Shown one piece after another: positions 1 to 4,282 of a stretch of 7,563 nt of DNA (within the stretch, counting starts at the first letter, position 1; every line of letters starts with the position of its first letter). Source of the stretch: Candidatus Altarchaeota archaeon (lineage in GTDB: Archaea > Altiarchaeota > Altiarchaeia > IMC4 > QMZM01); assembly GCA_018897475.1 (NCBI GenBank), contig JAHIKS010000003.1, positions 1 through 7,563 on the forward strand. Reading direction: 5' to 3'. The notes under the pieces are model-generated. The model did no database searches. It was given only the letters and a program-made list of their open reading frames with translations, and had not been told where the DNA came from. The position numbers and the translations under genes were made by a program.

Positions 1-45
1 ATATAACTACTTTTTCCGAGAGCACATGAAAAGTGAGAAAAGTGT

Positions 46-537
46 CTAACTGGAAAACGCGCTCAGTTTCAACTGGAAGACATCCCCAAGTTCTTCCTCC
101 CCAGAGAGTAGTTCATGCTTCTCAGACTTCCAGTGCTTGCCCTGCTGCCTCTCGATGTAATACCTGATTGTCTCAGAGGTTACTCTGCCGACGGTTTCAG
201 CGAAGTAGCCGCCACTCCAGAACTTCTTACCCCAGAGTTTGGGTTTGACTCTCTCCCAAAAACATTTCCTTATGGCATAACTGCTCCTTCCCTTGAAACG
301 CTGGGCCAGATAAGATATTGAGTAGTTCTTCCATCTGGAGATGAATACATGTGTATGGTCGGGGCCAAAGGCGCATGCGACGATATCAACGTCAAGGGTC
401 TTTGCAACCTCGTGGAATATGTCGCGACATGCACTTATAACCACAGAGTCACAAAATATATCGCGCCTGTATGCAGGCGTGAACTGTAGATGTAGATTTG
501 CGCCAACGATACAGTGTTCGTATTTCATAAGTTCCAT
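46..537 (-). CDS. tnpA: IS200/IS605-family transposase TnpA (HUH Y1 transposase)
   Basis: This is a Y1-type single-strand transposase. The family excises and inserts a single-stranded circle by recognising subterminal hairpins. The 163-residue product has the HUH motif His61-Thr-His63 (GPDHTHVFIS), followed by the late helix IRYYIERQQ, which carries the nucleophile Tyr127 and the metal-ligand Gln131. The length is close to the usual 130-160 residues and no frameshift is visible, so it may be active. I chose the ATG at 537 because GGAGG (543-547 on the minus strand) lies 5 nt before it. An in-frame TTG at 555 would fall inside the leader hairpin, and a further in-frame ATG at 528 has poorer spacing. 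No complete TnpB accompanies it. The family call is firm; activity is inferred from the intact motifs. Confidence 0.93.
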   Translation of the reverse strand: MELMKYEHCIVGANLHLQFTPAYRRDIFCDSVVISACRDIFHEVAKTLDVDIVACAFGPDHTHVFISRWKNYSISYLAQRFKGRSSYAIRKCFWERVKPKLWGKKFWSGGYFAETVGRVTSETIRYYIERQQGKHWKSEKHELLSGEEELGDVFQLKLSAFSS

Positions 538-538
538 T

Positions 539-556
539 TTTGCCTCCAGAGGCAAA
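539..556 (-). promoter_or_regulatory. Leader hairpin masking the tnpA ribosome binding site
   Basis: The tnpA leader holds a perfect 8-bp stem with a 2-nt loop (539-546 with 549-556). Its 3' arm contains part of the GGAGG ribosome binding site, and the stem ends one nucleotide before the ATG. In the mRNA this would hide the site and repress TnpA translation. Control by an RBS-sequestering stem is known for the enterobacterial IS200 tnpA leader, and the arrangement here is analogous. The pairing is seen directly; the regulatory effect is inferred. Confidence 0.6.
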
Positions 557-560
557 GCTC

Positions 561-647
561 ACGCTAACCAGTTTGATTAGCGAGGTGGCACGCGCGGATG
601 CACACGCCCCAAAGCCCCCTCTGTTAGAAATTGGACTGCTTGGATAG
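561..647 (+). pseudogene. Possible remnant of the tnpB 3' end
   Basis: A plus-strand frame is open from 531 to a TAG at 645-647. Its last part reads SLISEVARADAHAPKPPLLEIG and then two or three residues to the stop. Placement just inside a right-end stem-loop, divergent from tnpA, is where the TnpB C-terminus sits in IS605-type elements. The Ala-Arg-(Ala/Gly)-Asp stretch and Pro-rich tail resemble the poorly conserved TnpB tail. No catalytic or zinc-finger residues remain, so the assignment rests on position and a weak resemblance. Confidence 0.25.
563..581 (-). promoter_or_regulatory. Second stem-loop in the tnpA leader
   Basis: An inverted repeat of 8+8 nt with a 3-nt loop lies 6 nt upstream of the RBS-masking hairpin. 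Read as minus-strand RNA all eight positions pair, one of them as a U-G wobble; as plus-strand DNA there is one C/A mismatch. It could be part of the tnpA leader fold or an element recognised by TnpA. The better pairing on the minus strand favours an RNA role, but that rests on one base pair. Confidence 0.4.
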
Positions 648-662
648 TTACAAAGAATAACG

Positions 663-706
663 TAAGCAATTCATCCATGGGCTAAAGCCCATGGGGTTCT
701 TGCTTA
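663..706 (+). mobile_element. Right-end stem-loop of an IS200/IS605-type element
   Basis: Outer arms taagcaa (663-669) and ttgctta (700-706) enclose a perfect 9-bp inner stem (675-683 with 686-694, loop AA). The motif order is ATTCATCC, a GGGCTAAAGCCC stem, then TTCTTGC, which is the pattern I know for right ends of archaeal and bacterial IS605/IS1341-type elements. In such elements this end also forms the 3' part of the omega/re-RNA. It lies on the 5' side of tnpA, as expected for a divergent IS605 layout from which tnpB was lost. The exact cleavage site cannot be fixed by eye, and the left end is not resolved in bases 1-45. Confidence 0.65.
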
Positions 707-713
707 ATGGGAA

Positions 714-1721
714 CTAAATCAGCAGGCCGGTCGTATGCTCTGCATTGCCCACTGACTTGCCAAGATCCTCCAATACGATATCCTCTCCCGTTTTCTTGTT
801 TGTAAGCCTCAGGCTGGAGATGGCTGCGGGGTATTCATTGTAGACCAGCTTATTCGCAATGATGCCAAGGACCCTTTTTCTGAACGTCCATGAAGAATGG
901 GAGTATGAGGTTACATTGAAGTCTATTCTTTCATCTTCGGTCTCCCCGGATACTGTGAATAGGGGCCTGTCACCCCCGGACCTCGTTATGCCTATGTTAT
1001 CGAATTTGTGCATCTTTTCGCCATCAAAAAAGGAGATATCCCTCTTCAGGGCTTTCCCGAGCAGGTGAGGCTTATAGTAGCTTAGGACACCTCCGCCCTC
1101 GAAGTGGAATATTCCCCAGTACCAGGGGGGCATGGGGGCGTTCACAAAAACACGCTGAAAGTAAGCACTTCCGTGAATTTCCTCATTATTGACTCTCCCT
1201 GTCAAATCCAGATGATTCAACCGCAGCAGGGAGTAGCCCTTATTCATCAGGTAAATGTTTGACTTGTAAGTGGGCATTACAAAACCGTGCTTGTCTCCTG
1301 CGTCTGCAATGAATTCAAAACCGTTTCCGATTTTTACTGTGTTTTTGGTTTTGTCTATGGAAAAGGAGGTGGGTGTAGCCGAATCCGAAGAGAGTTCTTT
1401 ATCGGATATCCTCAGATTGCACTGCTCAAGAAGAAAATTGTGATGCATTTTCTCCCCGTCAAAGTACCAGGCGGCAACAATGCCGTCAAGAGCGCTCCGG
1501 TCCCGGGGGGGCGCCAGTCTGAACGTTATGTCGTTGCAGCTGATTTCCCTCTCATTCTTTGTGGACCACAGTATCATCAATTGCCTGGGTCTTTCAGGAT
1601 TCTGCGGGTTGTTGAAGAAGAACAGCCAAAACCACCACCACCATGCCCCCCGGGGCATGGGCTCGTTTTGTATTTCAAAAACCTTCCGCTCCAGCTCAAC
1701 CATCTCACTATCGGGTCTCAT
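714..1721 (-). CDS. CrtC/AttH-like two-lobed lipocalin-fold protein, function unknown
   Basis: The product has 335 residues and no signal peptide that I can recognise. A Trp/Phe-rich strand near the N-terminus (residues 26-36, GAWWWWFWLFFF) and a second block at 184-216 (GSAYFQRV, PPWYWGIFHFEGGGVLSYY) resemble the WWYF and W-x-W-x-H signatures of the AttH/CrtC (carotenoid 1,2-hydratase-like) family, which has two tandem lipocalin-like barrels. Consistent with a duplication, FDGEKMH occurs twice (87-93 and 232-238). No carotenoid genes are nearby, so hydratase activity should not be assumed. The ATG at 1719-1721 follows an in-frame TAA and has no clear Shine-Dalgarno. The next in-frame ATG is six codons on. 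The 1722-1835 leader has only weak TATA-like stretches. The insertion element's right end begins 7 nt past the stop codon. Confidence 0.5.
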   Translation of the reverse strand: MRPDSEMVELERKVFEIQNEPMPRGAWWWWFWLFFFNNPQNPERPRQLMILWSTKNEREISCNDITFRLAPPRDRSALDGIVAAWYFDGEKMHHNFLLEQCNLRISDKELSSDSATPTSFSIDKTKNTVKIGNGFEFIADAGDKHGFVMPTYKSNIYLMNKGYSLLRLNHLDLTGRVNNEEIHGSAYFQRVFVNAPMPPWYWGIFHFEGGGVLSYYKPHLLGKALKRDISFFDGEKMHKFDNIGITRSGGDRPLFTVSGETEDERIDFNVTSYSHSSWTFRKRVLGIIANKLVYNEYPAAISSLRLTNKKTGEDIVLEDLGKSVGNAEHTTGLLI

Positions 1722-1833
1722 TTTTTACTGATAGTAATAGAAATGCGTTTCCTTTCTAAAAAATGGCAGAGCACGATGTATGCATTTGCTGATTTTACCT
1801 GGTAGGTCCCCCAAGAAACCAACTAAGATCAGT

Positions 1834-1866
1834 ATAAAAAAAGAATAACTGGGGTTATTCACCCCA
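1834..1866 (-). terminator. Hairpin plus T-run terminator after the zinc-ribbon gene
   Basis: Read on the minus strand, a 7-bp stem (1854-1860 with 1843-1849, 4-nt loop) is followed at once by seven T's (1842-1836). It lies about 60 nt past the stop of the zinc-ribbon gene at 1922. T-runs alone can stop archaeal RNA polymerase, so the site is plausible with or without the hairpin. A competing 5-bp stem (1850-1854 with 1862-1866) uses some of the same bases. Confidence 0.6.
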
Positions 1867-1921
1867 CAAATAAAAAATCAATTTCTACTACGATAAAAAT
1901 TCAGACATACCAACGAAAGAA

Positions 1922-2038
1922 TCAGTACCTTTTATTTTTCTTCGAGTAGCACTCCCTGCAATACACAGGGCGTGAACCATCCGGCTTGAAAGGGACTTCA
2001 GATTCCTGACCGCACTCTGCACAGGTTATCTTATGCAT
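1922..2038 (-). CDS. Small CxxC-CxxC zinc-ribbon protein
   Basis: This 38-residue protein is almost entirely one zinc ribbon: Cys6-x2-Cys9, the stretch VPFKPDGSRPVYC, then Cys27-x2-Cys30 and a basic tail (KKNKRY). Archaea and candidate-phylum bacteria carry many such small ribbons, alone or as domains, with VPF.P...RPVYC between the knuckles; nucleic-acid or protein binding is suspected. I start it at the ATG at 2036-2038 because a GGAG lies 8 nt upstream and a TATA-like box (2077-2087) would place the transcript start about 20 nt before it. A longer in-frame version starting at 2119 would begin inside an A/T palindrome and adds a non-conserved segment. A middle start (MRDNYGEKEMHK, ATG about 33 nt upstream) cannot be excluded. 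Confidence 0.72.
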   Translation of the reverse strand: MHKITCAECGQESEVPFKPDGSRPVYCRECYSKKNKRY

Positions 2039-2076
2039 CTCCTTTTCTCCGTAATTGTCTCTCATATTATTTACCC

Positions 2077-2087
2077 AATATTTTATA
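2077..2087 (-). promoter_or_regulatory. TATA-like box of the zinc-ribbon gene
   Basis: The minus strand reads TATAAAATATT here. A start about 25 nt downstream (near 2055-2060) gives a 5' leader of about 20 nt that includes the GGAG ribosome binding site. A perfect 12-bp palindrome, GGTTTATAAACC (2106-2117), lies about 25 nt further upstream and could be a second TATA element or a regulator site. Confidence 0.45.
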
Positions 2088-2119
2088 CTGTTATAATGGA
2101 ATGGAGGTTTATAAACCAC

Positions 2120-2275
2120 CTGCTCACGATAATTCTTGGCCTAATGCACTCCCAGGCGCTTTTCCGGCCTTCATTAAATCAGATTTTCAGCTAGCCACTG
2201 GACCAGTTATCTATCGCTTCTAAGAGATTGAAGTCCCTGGCTCACCACCGACCCACATACTCGATGGGCTCAATT
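2120..2275. other. Intergenic stretch without a recognised gene
   Basis: I see no credible coding frame in these 156 bases. The only structure noted is an imperfect stem, 2193-2203 with 2233-2242 (nine pairs, one bulged position), enclosing about 29 nt with a weak inner ATCT/AGAT pairing (2209-2212 with 2225-2228). No C/D or H/ACA box arrangement fits it. It may simply be spacer. Confidence 0.3.
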
Positions 2276-2348
2276 TGGGCCCGGCCGGATTCGAACCGGC
2301 GACCTTCGCCTCGTAAAGGCGACGTCATACCGACTAGACCACGGGCCC
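2276..2348 (-). tRNA. tRNA-Val (anticodon UAC)
   Basis: A full cloverleaf can be drawn on the minus strand. The acceptor stem GGGCCCG/CGGGCCC is seven pairs, and the D arm is GTC...GAC with GTCGG in its loop. The anticodon stem TCGCC/GGCGA carries the loop TTTACGA (anticodon TAC at 2313-2315), with a 5-nt variable loop. The T arm is GCCGG/CCGGC with loop TTCGAAT, and the discriminator is A. The anticodon reads GUA valine codons and, with modification, other GUN codons. CCA is not encoded and no intron is present. A TATA-like stretch is centred about 22 nt before the 5' end. Confidence 0.97.
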
Positions 2349-2366
2349 AAACCTGCAGACAGGTTT
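2349..2366. repeat. Inverted repeat between tRNA-Val and its A/T box
   Basis: A 7-bp inverted repeat, AAACCTG and CAGGTTT with a CAGA loop, starts directly at the tRNA 5' boundary. It covers the region where a tRNA precursor would start, so it may bind a regulator or form part of a short leader. It may also be chance. Confidence 0.4.
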
Positions 2367-2374
2367 TATTATAT
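2364..2374. promoter_or_regulatory. Putative shared (bidirectional) TATA box for tRNA-Val and the Nudix gene
   Basis: The A/T stretch TTTTATTATAT is the only TATA candidate in the 45-nt gap between two divergent genes. Its centre is about 22 nt from the tRNA 5' end and about 24 nt from the Nudix ATG. Archaeal TATA boxes normally lie about 25 nt before the start, so one box could serve both directions. The Nudix message would then be leaderless or nearly so, which fits its lack of a Shine-Dalgarno motif. Confidence 0.5.
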
Positions 2375-2393
2375 GTGATAGAAAATATTAAAG

Positions 2394-2795
2394 ATGACGC
2401 AGAAAATACCCCGCCTGACGGTGGATGCAGTAATCCTGGACAGGGAGAAGAATTCCATAGTGCTGGTAAAGAGGGGGATATATCCCTTCGAGGGCATGTG
2501 GGCGCTGCCCGGCGGCTTTGTTGAATATAAGGAGACCGTTGAAAATGCGACAATTCGCGAGGCAAAGGAAGAGACCGGTCTGGACATCGAGATTGAGAGA
2601 ATGGTCGGGGTCTACTCTGACCCGGAGCGCGACCCCAGGGGCCACACTGTGGCTGTTACCTTCCTGTGCCGCAGGGTCGGCGGAGAATTAAATGCCGGCG
2701 ATGACGCAGCCGAGGCTAAAGAATTCAAAATAAAAGAAATGCCAGAGATGGCATTCGACCACCGTAAGATGGTGGACGATGCCATGACTCTCTGA
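2394..2795 (+). CDS. Nudix hydrolase, ADP-ribose pyrophosphatase-like
   Basis: This Nudix enzyme has 133 residues. The Nudix box GX5EX7REUXEEXGU is complete: Gly41, Glu47, Arg55, Glu56, Glu59-Glu60 and Gly62-Leu63. The box binds Mg2+ and cleaves a nucleoside diphosphate linked to another group. Upstream, WALPGGFVE (36-44) is typical. After the box, YSDPERDPRGHTVAVTFLC (about 74-92) resembles archaeal ADP-ribose pyrophosphatases of the Methanocaldococcus MJ1149 type. ADP-ribose clearance is therefore the best guess, but Nudix substrates are hard to predict. The ATG at 2394 has no Shine-Dalgarno and sits where transcription from the upstream A/T box should begin, suggesting a leaderless mRNA. 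Its stop lies 3 nt from that of the convergent cold-shock gene. Confidence 0.9.
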   Translation: MTQKIPRLTVDAVILDREKNSIVLVKRGIYPFEGMWALPGGFVEYKETVENATIREAKEETGLDIEIERMVGVYSDPERDPRGHTVAVTFLCRRVGGELNAGDDAAEAKEFKIKEMPEMAFDHRKMVDDAMTL

Positions 2796-2798
2796 TAT

Positions 2799-3191
2799 TT
2801 ATTCTGCCTTCTCTTCTTCTTCAGCTGGAGCTTCTTCTTCTTCAGCTTCCTCTGCAGGCTCTTCCTCAGATTCCTCTGCTGGAGCTTCTTCTTCTTCTTC
2901 TTCAGCTTCCTCTGCAGGCTCTTCCTCAGATTCCTCTGCAGGCTCTTCCTCAGATTCCTCTGCTGGAGCTTCAGCAGCCTCTCCAACAGGTACATTCTCC
3001 CCCGTGGGAACAACGTTCTCTGCCTTCGGGCCCCTATCTCCTTCAGCTGGATCGAAGGTGACTCTGTCGCCCTCCTTTATATCCACGCCTTCTTTCAAAC
3101 CAGTCGCATGTACAAAATACTCGTTTCCGTCGTCTCCGGCAACAAAGCCAAAGCCTCTTCCTCTGTTAAAAAACTTTACTGTTCCTTCCAT
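2799..3191 (-). CDS. Cold-shock-domain protein with long acidic C-terminal tail
   Basis: Residues 1-62 form a cold-shock (OB-fold) domain that binds single-stranded RNA or DNA. It begins MEGTVKFFNRGRGFGFV, with RNP1 at 11-19 (GRGFGFVAG), RNP2 at 25-30 (YFVHAT) and the terminal GPKAENV. Typical CspA-type proteins stop near residue 65-70. Here a low-complexity tail of about 60 residues follows, built from E, A, P and S in repeats such as AEESEEEP, with no lysine until the last residues. Such a tail is probably disordered; it might weaken nucleic-acid binding or mediate partner contacts. The ATG at 3191 is preceded by GGAG with a 9-nt gap. The domain is certain; the role of the tail is inferred. 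The gene may be transcribed from its own A/T-rich leader or by readthrough from GAPDH. Confidence 0.93.
   Translation of the reverse strand: MEGTVKFFNRGRGFGFVAGDDGNEYFVHATGLKEGVDIKEGDRVTFDPAEGDRGPKAENVVPTGENVPVGEAAEAPAEESEEEPAEESEEEPAEEAEEEEEEAPAEESEEEPAEEAEEEEAPAEEEEKAE
2831..2963. repeat. In-frame minisatellite in the acidic tail
   Basis: A 49-nt block (2831-2879) recurs exactly at 2891-2939, 60 nt away. Inside it a 24-nt unit occurs three times without change (2856-2879, 2916-2939 and 2940-2963), the last two directly in tandem. Units are multiples of three, so gain or loss keeps the reading frame and changes tail length by 8 or 20 residues. The lack of synonymous differences suggests recent expansion or ongoing homogenisation. 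Confidence 0.85.
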
Positions 3192-3197
3192 CTTAAT

Positions 3198-3248
3198 CTA
3201 CTCCTTTTTTTTATTATATTGTTTTACTACTCCTTGTATATTGTTTTA
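3198..3248 (-). promoter_or_regulatory. Duplicated A/T-rich leader of the cold-shock gene
   Basis: Two imperfect tandem copies, 3198-3226 and 3227-3248, each consist of ctactcc followed, after 10 or 3 nt, by tatattgtttta. On the minus strand each supplies a TATA-like AATATA and a GGAGTAG. The copy nearer the gene supplies the used Shine-Dalgarno. The farther copy's A/T box would place a start about 20 nt before the ATG. The duplication reaches into the last codons of GAPDH. Confidence 0.5.
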
Positions 3249-4241
3249 TTGGGATATATATTCCGCCAAATCAACCATTCTTGTCGAATAACCGGTTTCG
3301 TTGTCATACCATGAGATAACCTTGACCAGATTCCCGCCAATGACGTTCGTTGACAGCAGGTCTGCGATGCTTGAGTAGGGGTTCCCGTTGTAGTCTATTG
3401 ATACCAGCGGCTCGTCGCTAGTGGCCAGAATCCCCTTCAGCTCATTTCCGCTGGCCTTTATCAGGGCCGAATTCACCGCGTCCTTTGTGGTCTCCTTTTC
3501 TGTTTCCACAACGAGGTCAACAAGAGAGACATTCGGGGTTGGCACCCTTATAGCCATGCCGTCCAGCTTGCCCTCCAGCTCCGGGATTACAAGCGATGTT
3601 GCAACTGCCGCTCCGGTCGTGGTGGGAATCATCGATACCGCGGCCGCCCTCGCCCTCCTGAGGTCGCTGTGGGGCAGGTCCAGAATATTCTGGTCTGAGG
3701 TATACGCGTGAACAGTAGTCATGATGCCCTTCTTTATCCCGAAGTTGTCCAGAAGAACCTTTGCAATGGGTGCAAGGCAGTTTGTAGTACAAGAGGCATT
3801 GGATATGATTTTGTGCTTGCCCGCATCGTAGTCCTTATGATTGACTCCCATGACAACGGTCCAGTCCGGGTCCTTCGCGGGGGCGCTTATTATAACCCTC
3901 CCCGCTCCGGCAGCCAGGTGCTTCGATGCGCTCTCCCTGTCCCTGAATCTGCCGGTGCATTCCATTGCCACATCCACTCCCAGGTCACCCCAGGGCAGAC
4001 TCGTCGGGTCCTTCTCCGCAATAACCTTGATTTCCTTTCCGTCCACCGTAATGGAATTCTCCCCCGCCTGAATCTCCCGGTCCCACACGCCATGGACCGA
4101 GTCATATTTCAGGAGGGCCGCAAGCGTCTTGGCGTCGGTCAGGTCGTTGACGGCGACAAACTCCACGCCCTTCCTGTCGAAACCCGCCCTGAACACGCGC
4201 CTTCCAATCCTTCCGAATCCGTTGATAGCAATTTTAACCAT
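3246..4241 (-). CDS. gap: Glyceraldehyde-3-phosphate dehydrogenase, bacterial-type class I
   Basis: The enzyme oxidises and phosphorylates glyceraldehyde 3-phosphate to 1,3-bisphosphoglycerate, or runs in reverse in gluconeogenesis, in the cytosol. The 331-residue length is standard. Visible landmarks are the Rossmann motif NGFGRIG (7-13), Asp33 after strand 2, SNASCTTNCLAP with nucleophile Cys151, the base His178 in TTVHAYT, PHSDLRRARAA (190-200), and the terminal WYDNETGYS. Asp33 together with Leu189-Pro190 favours NAD+ over NADP+. This is the bacterial/eukaryotic class, not the class II enzyme of most archaea, so the gene was probably acquired by transfer. The ATG is preceded by GGTGAT with 3 nt between. 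It is divergent from hisG across a 41-nt gap. Confidence 0.96.
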   Translation of the reverse strand: MVKIAINGFGRIGRRVFRAGFDRKGVEFVAVNDLTDAKTLAALLKYDSVHGVWDREIQAGENSITVDGKEIKVIAEKDPTSLPWGDLGVDVAMECTGRFRDRESASKHLAAGAGRVIISAPAKDPDWTVVMGVNHKDYDAGKHKIISNASCTTNCLAPIAKVLLDNFGIKKGIMTTVHAYTSDQNILDLPHSDLRRARAAAVSMIPTTTGAAVATSLVIPELEGKLDGMAIRVPTPNVSLVDLVVETEKETTKDAVNSALIKASGNELKGILATSDEPLVSIDYNGNPYSSIADLLSTNVIGGNLVKVISWYDNETGYSTRMVDLAEYISQ

Positions 4242-4273
4242 AGAATCACCTATTCTTAGTAATTAAGAGTGAG

Positions 4274-4282
4274 TTTAATAAA
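4274..4282 (-). promoter_or_regulatory. TATA-like box of the GAPDH gene
   Basis: The minus strand reads TTTATTAAA immediately before the hisG ATG on the other strand. A start about 25 nt on (near 4253) leaves a short leader with GGTGAT. Since the gap is only 41 nt, the hisG promoter must reach into the GAPDH 5' end, perhaps at the A/T stretch near 4229-4238, so the two promoters likely overlap. Confidence 0.45.

Noticed and set aside
64..75. CAGTT-TC-AACTG inverted repeat as the left-end hairpin of the insertion element
   Set aside because: It is only 5 bp, lies within the tnpA coding end, and shares no motif with the right-end stem-loop; the left end cannot be fixed from this window.
538..555. 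TTG start at 555 for tnpA
   Set aside because: It lies within the leader hairpin, adds non-family residues, and the GGAGG fits the ATG at 537.
1287..1805. Plus-strand open frame of 172 codons opposite the lipocalin-like gene
   Set aside because: Its sequence is Pro- and Cys-rich complement of the Trp/Gly-rich coding strand, with no plausible family match.
1922..2119. 65-residue version of the zinc-ribbon protein
   Set aside because: Its start would lie at an A/T palindrome, with the likely TATA box inside its coding part; the 38-residue form has a spaced GGAG and matches the conserved domain.
2831..2963. Short regular repeats suggestive of a CRISPR array
   Set aside because: Units are in frame with the coding sequence, two are directly adjacent, and there are no unique spacers.
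2612..3013. Minus-strand frame encoding a Lys/Arg/Leu-rich repeat protein
   Set aside because: It is the alternative frame of the GA-rich repeats that encode the acidic tail; low complexity keeps that frame open. The cold-shock frame has a real domain and a Shine-Dalgarno.
3708..4259. Plus-strand open frame of 183 codons opposite GAPDH
   Set aside because: It is antisense to a clear GAPDH and has no recognisable domain or start signal.
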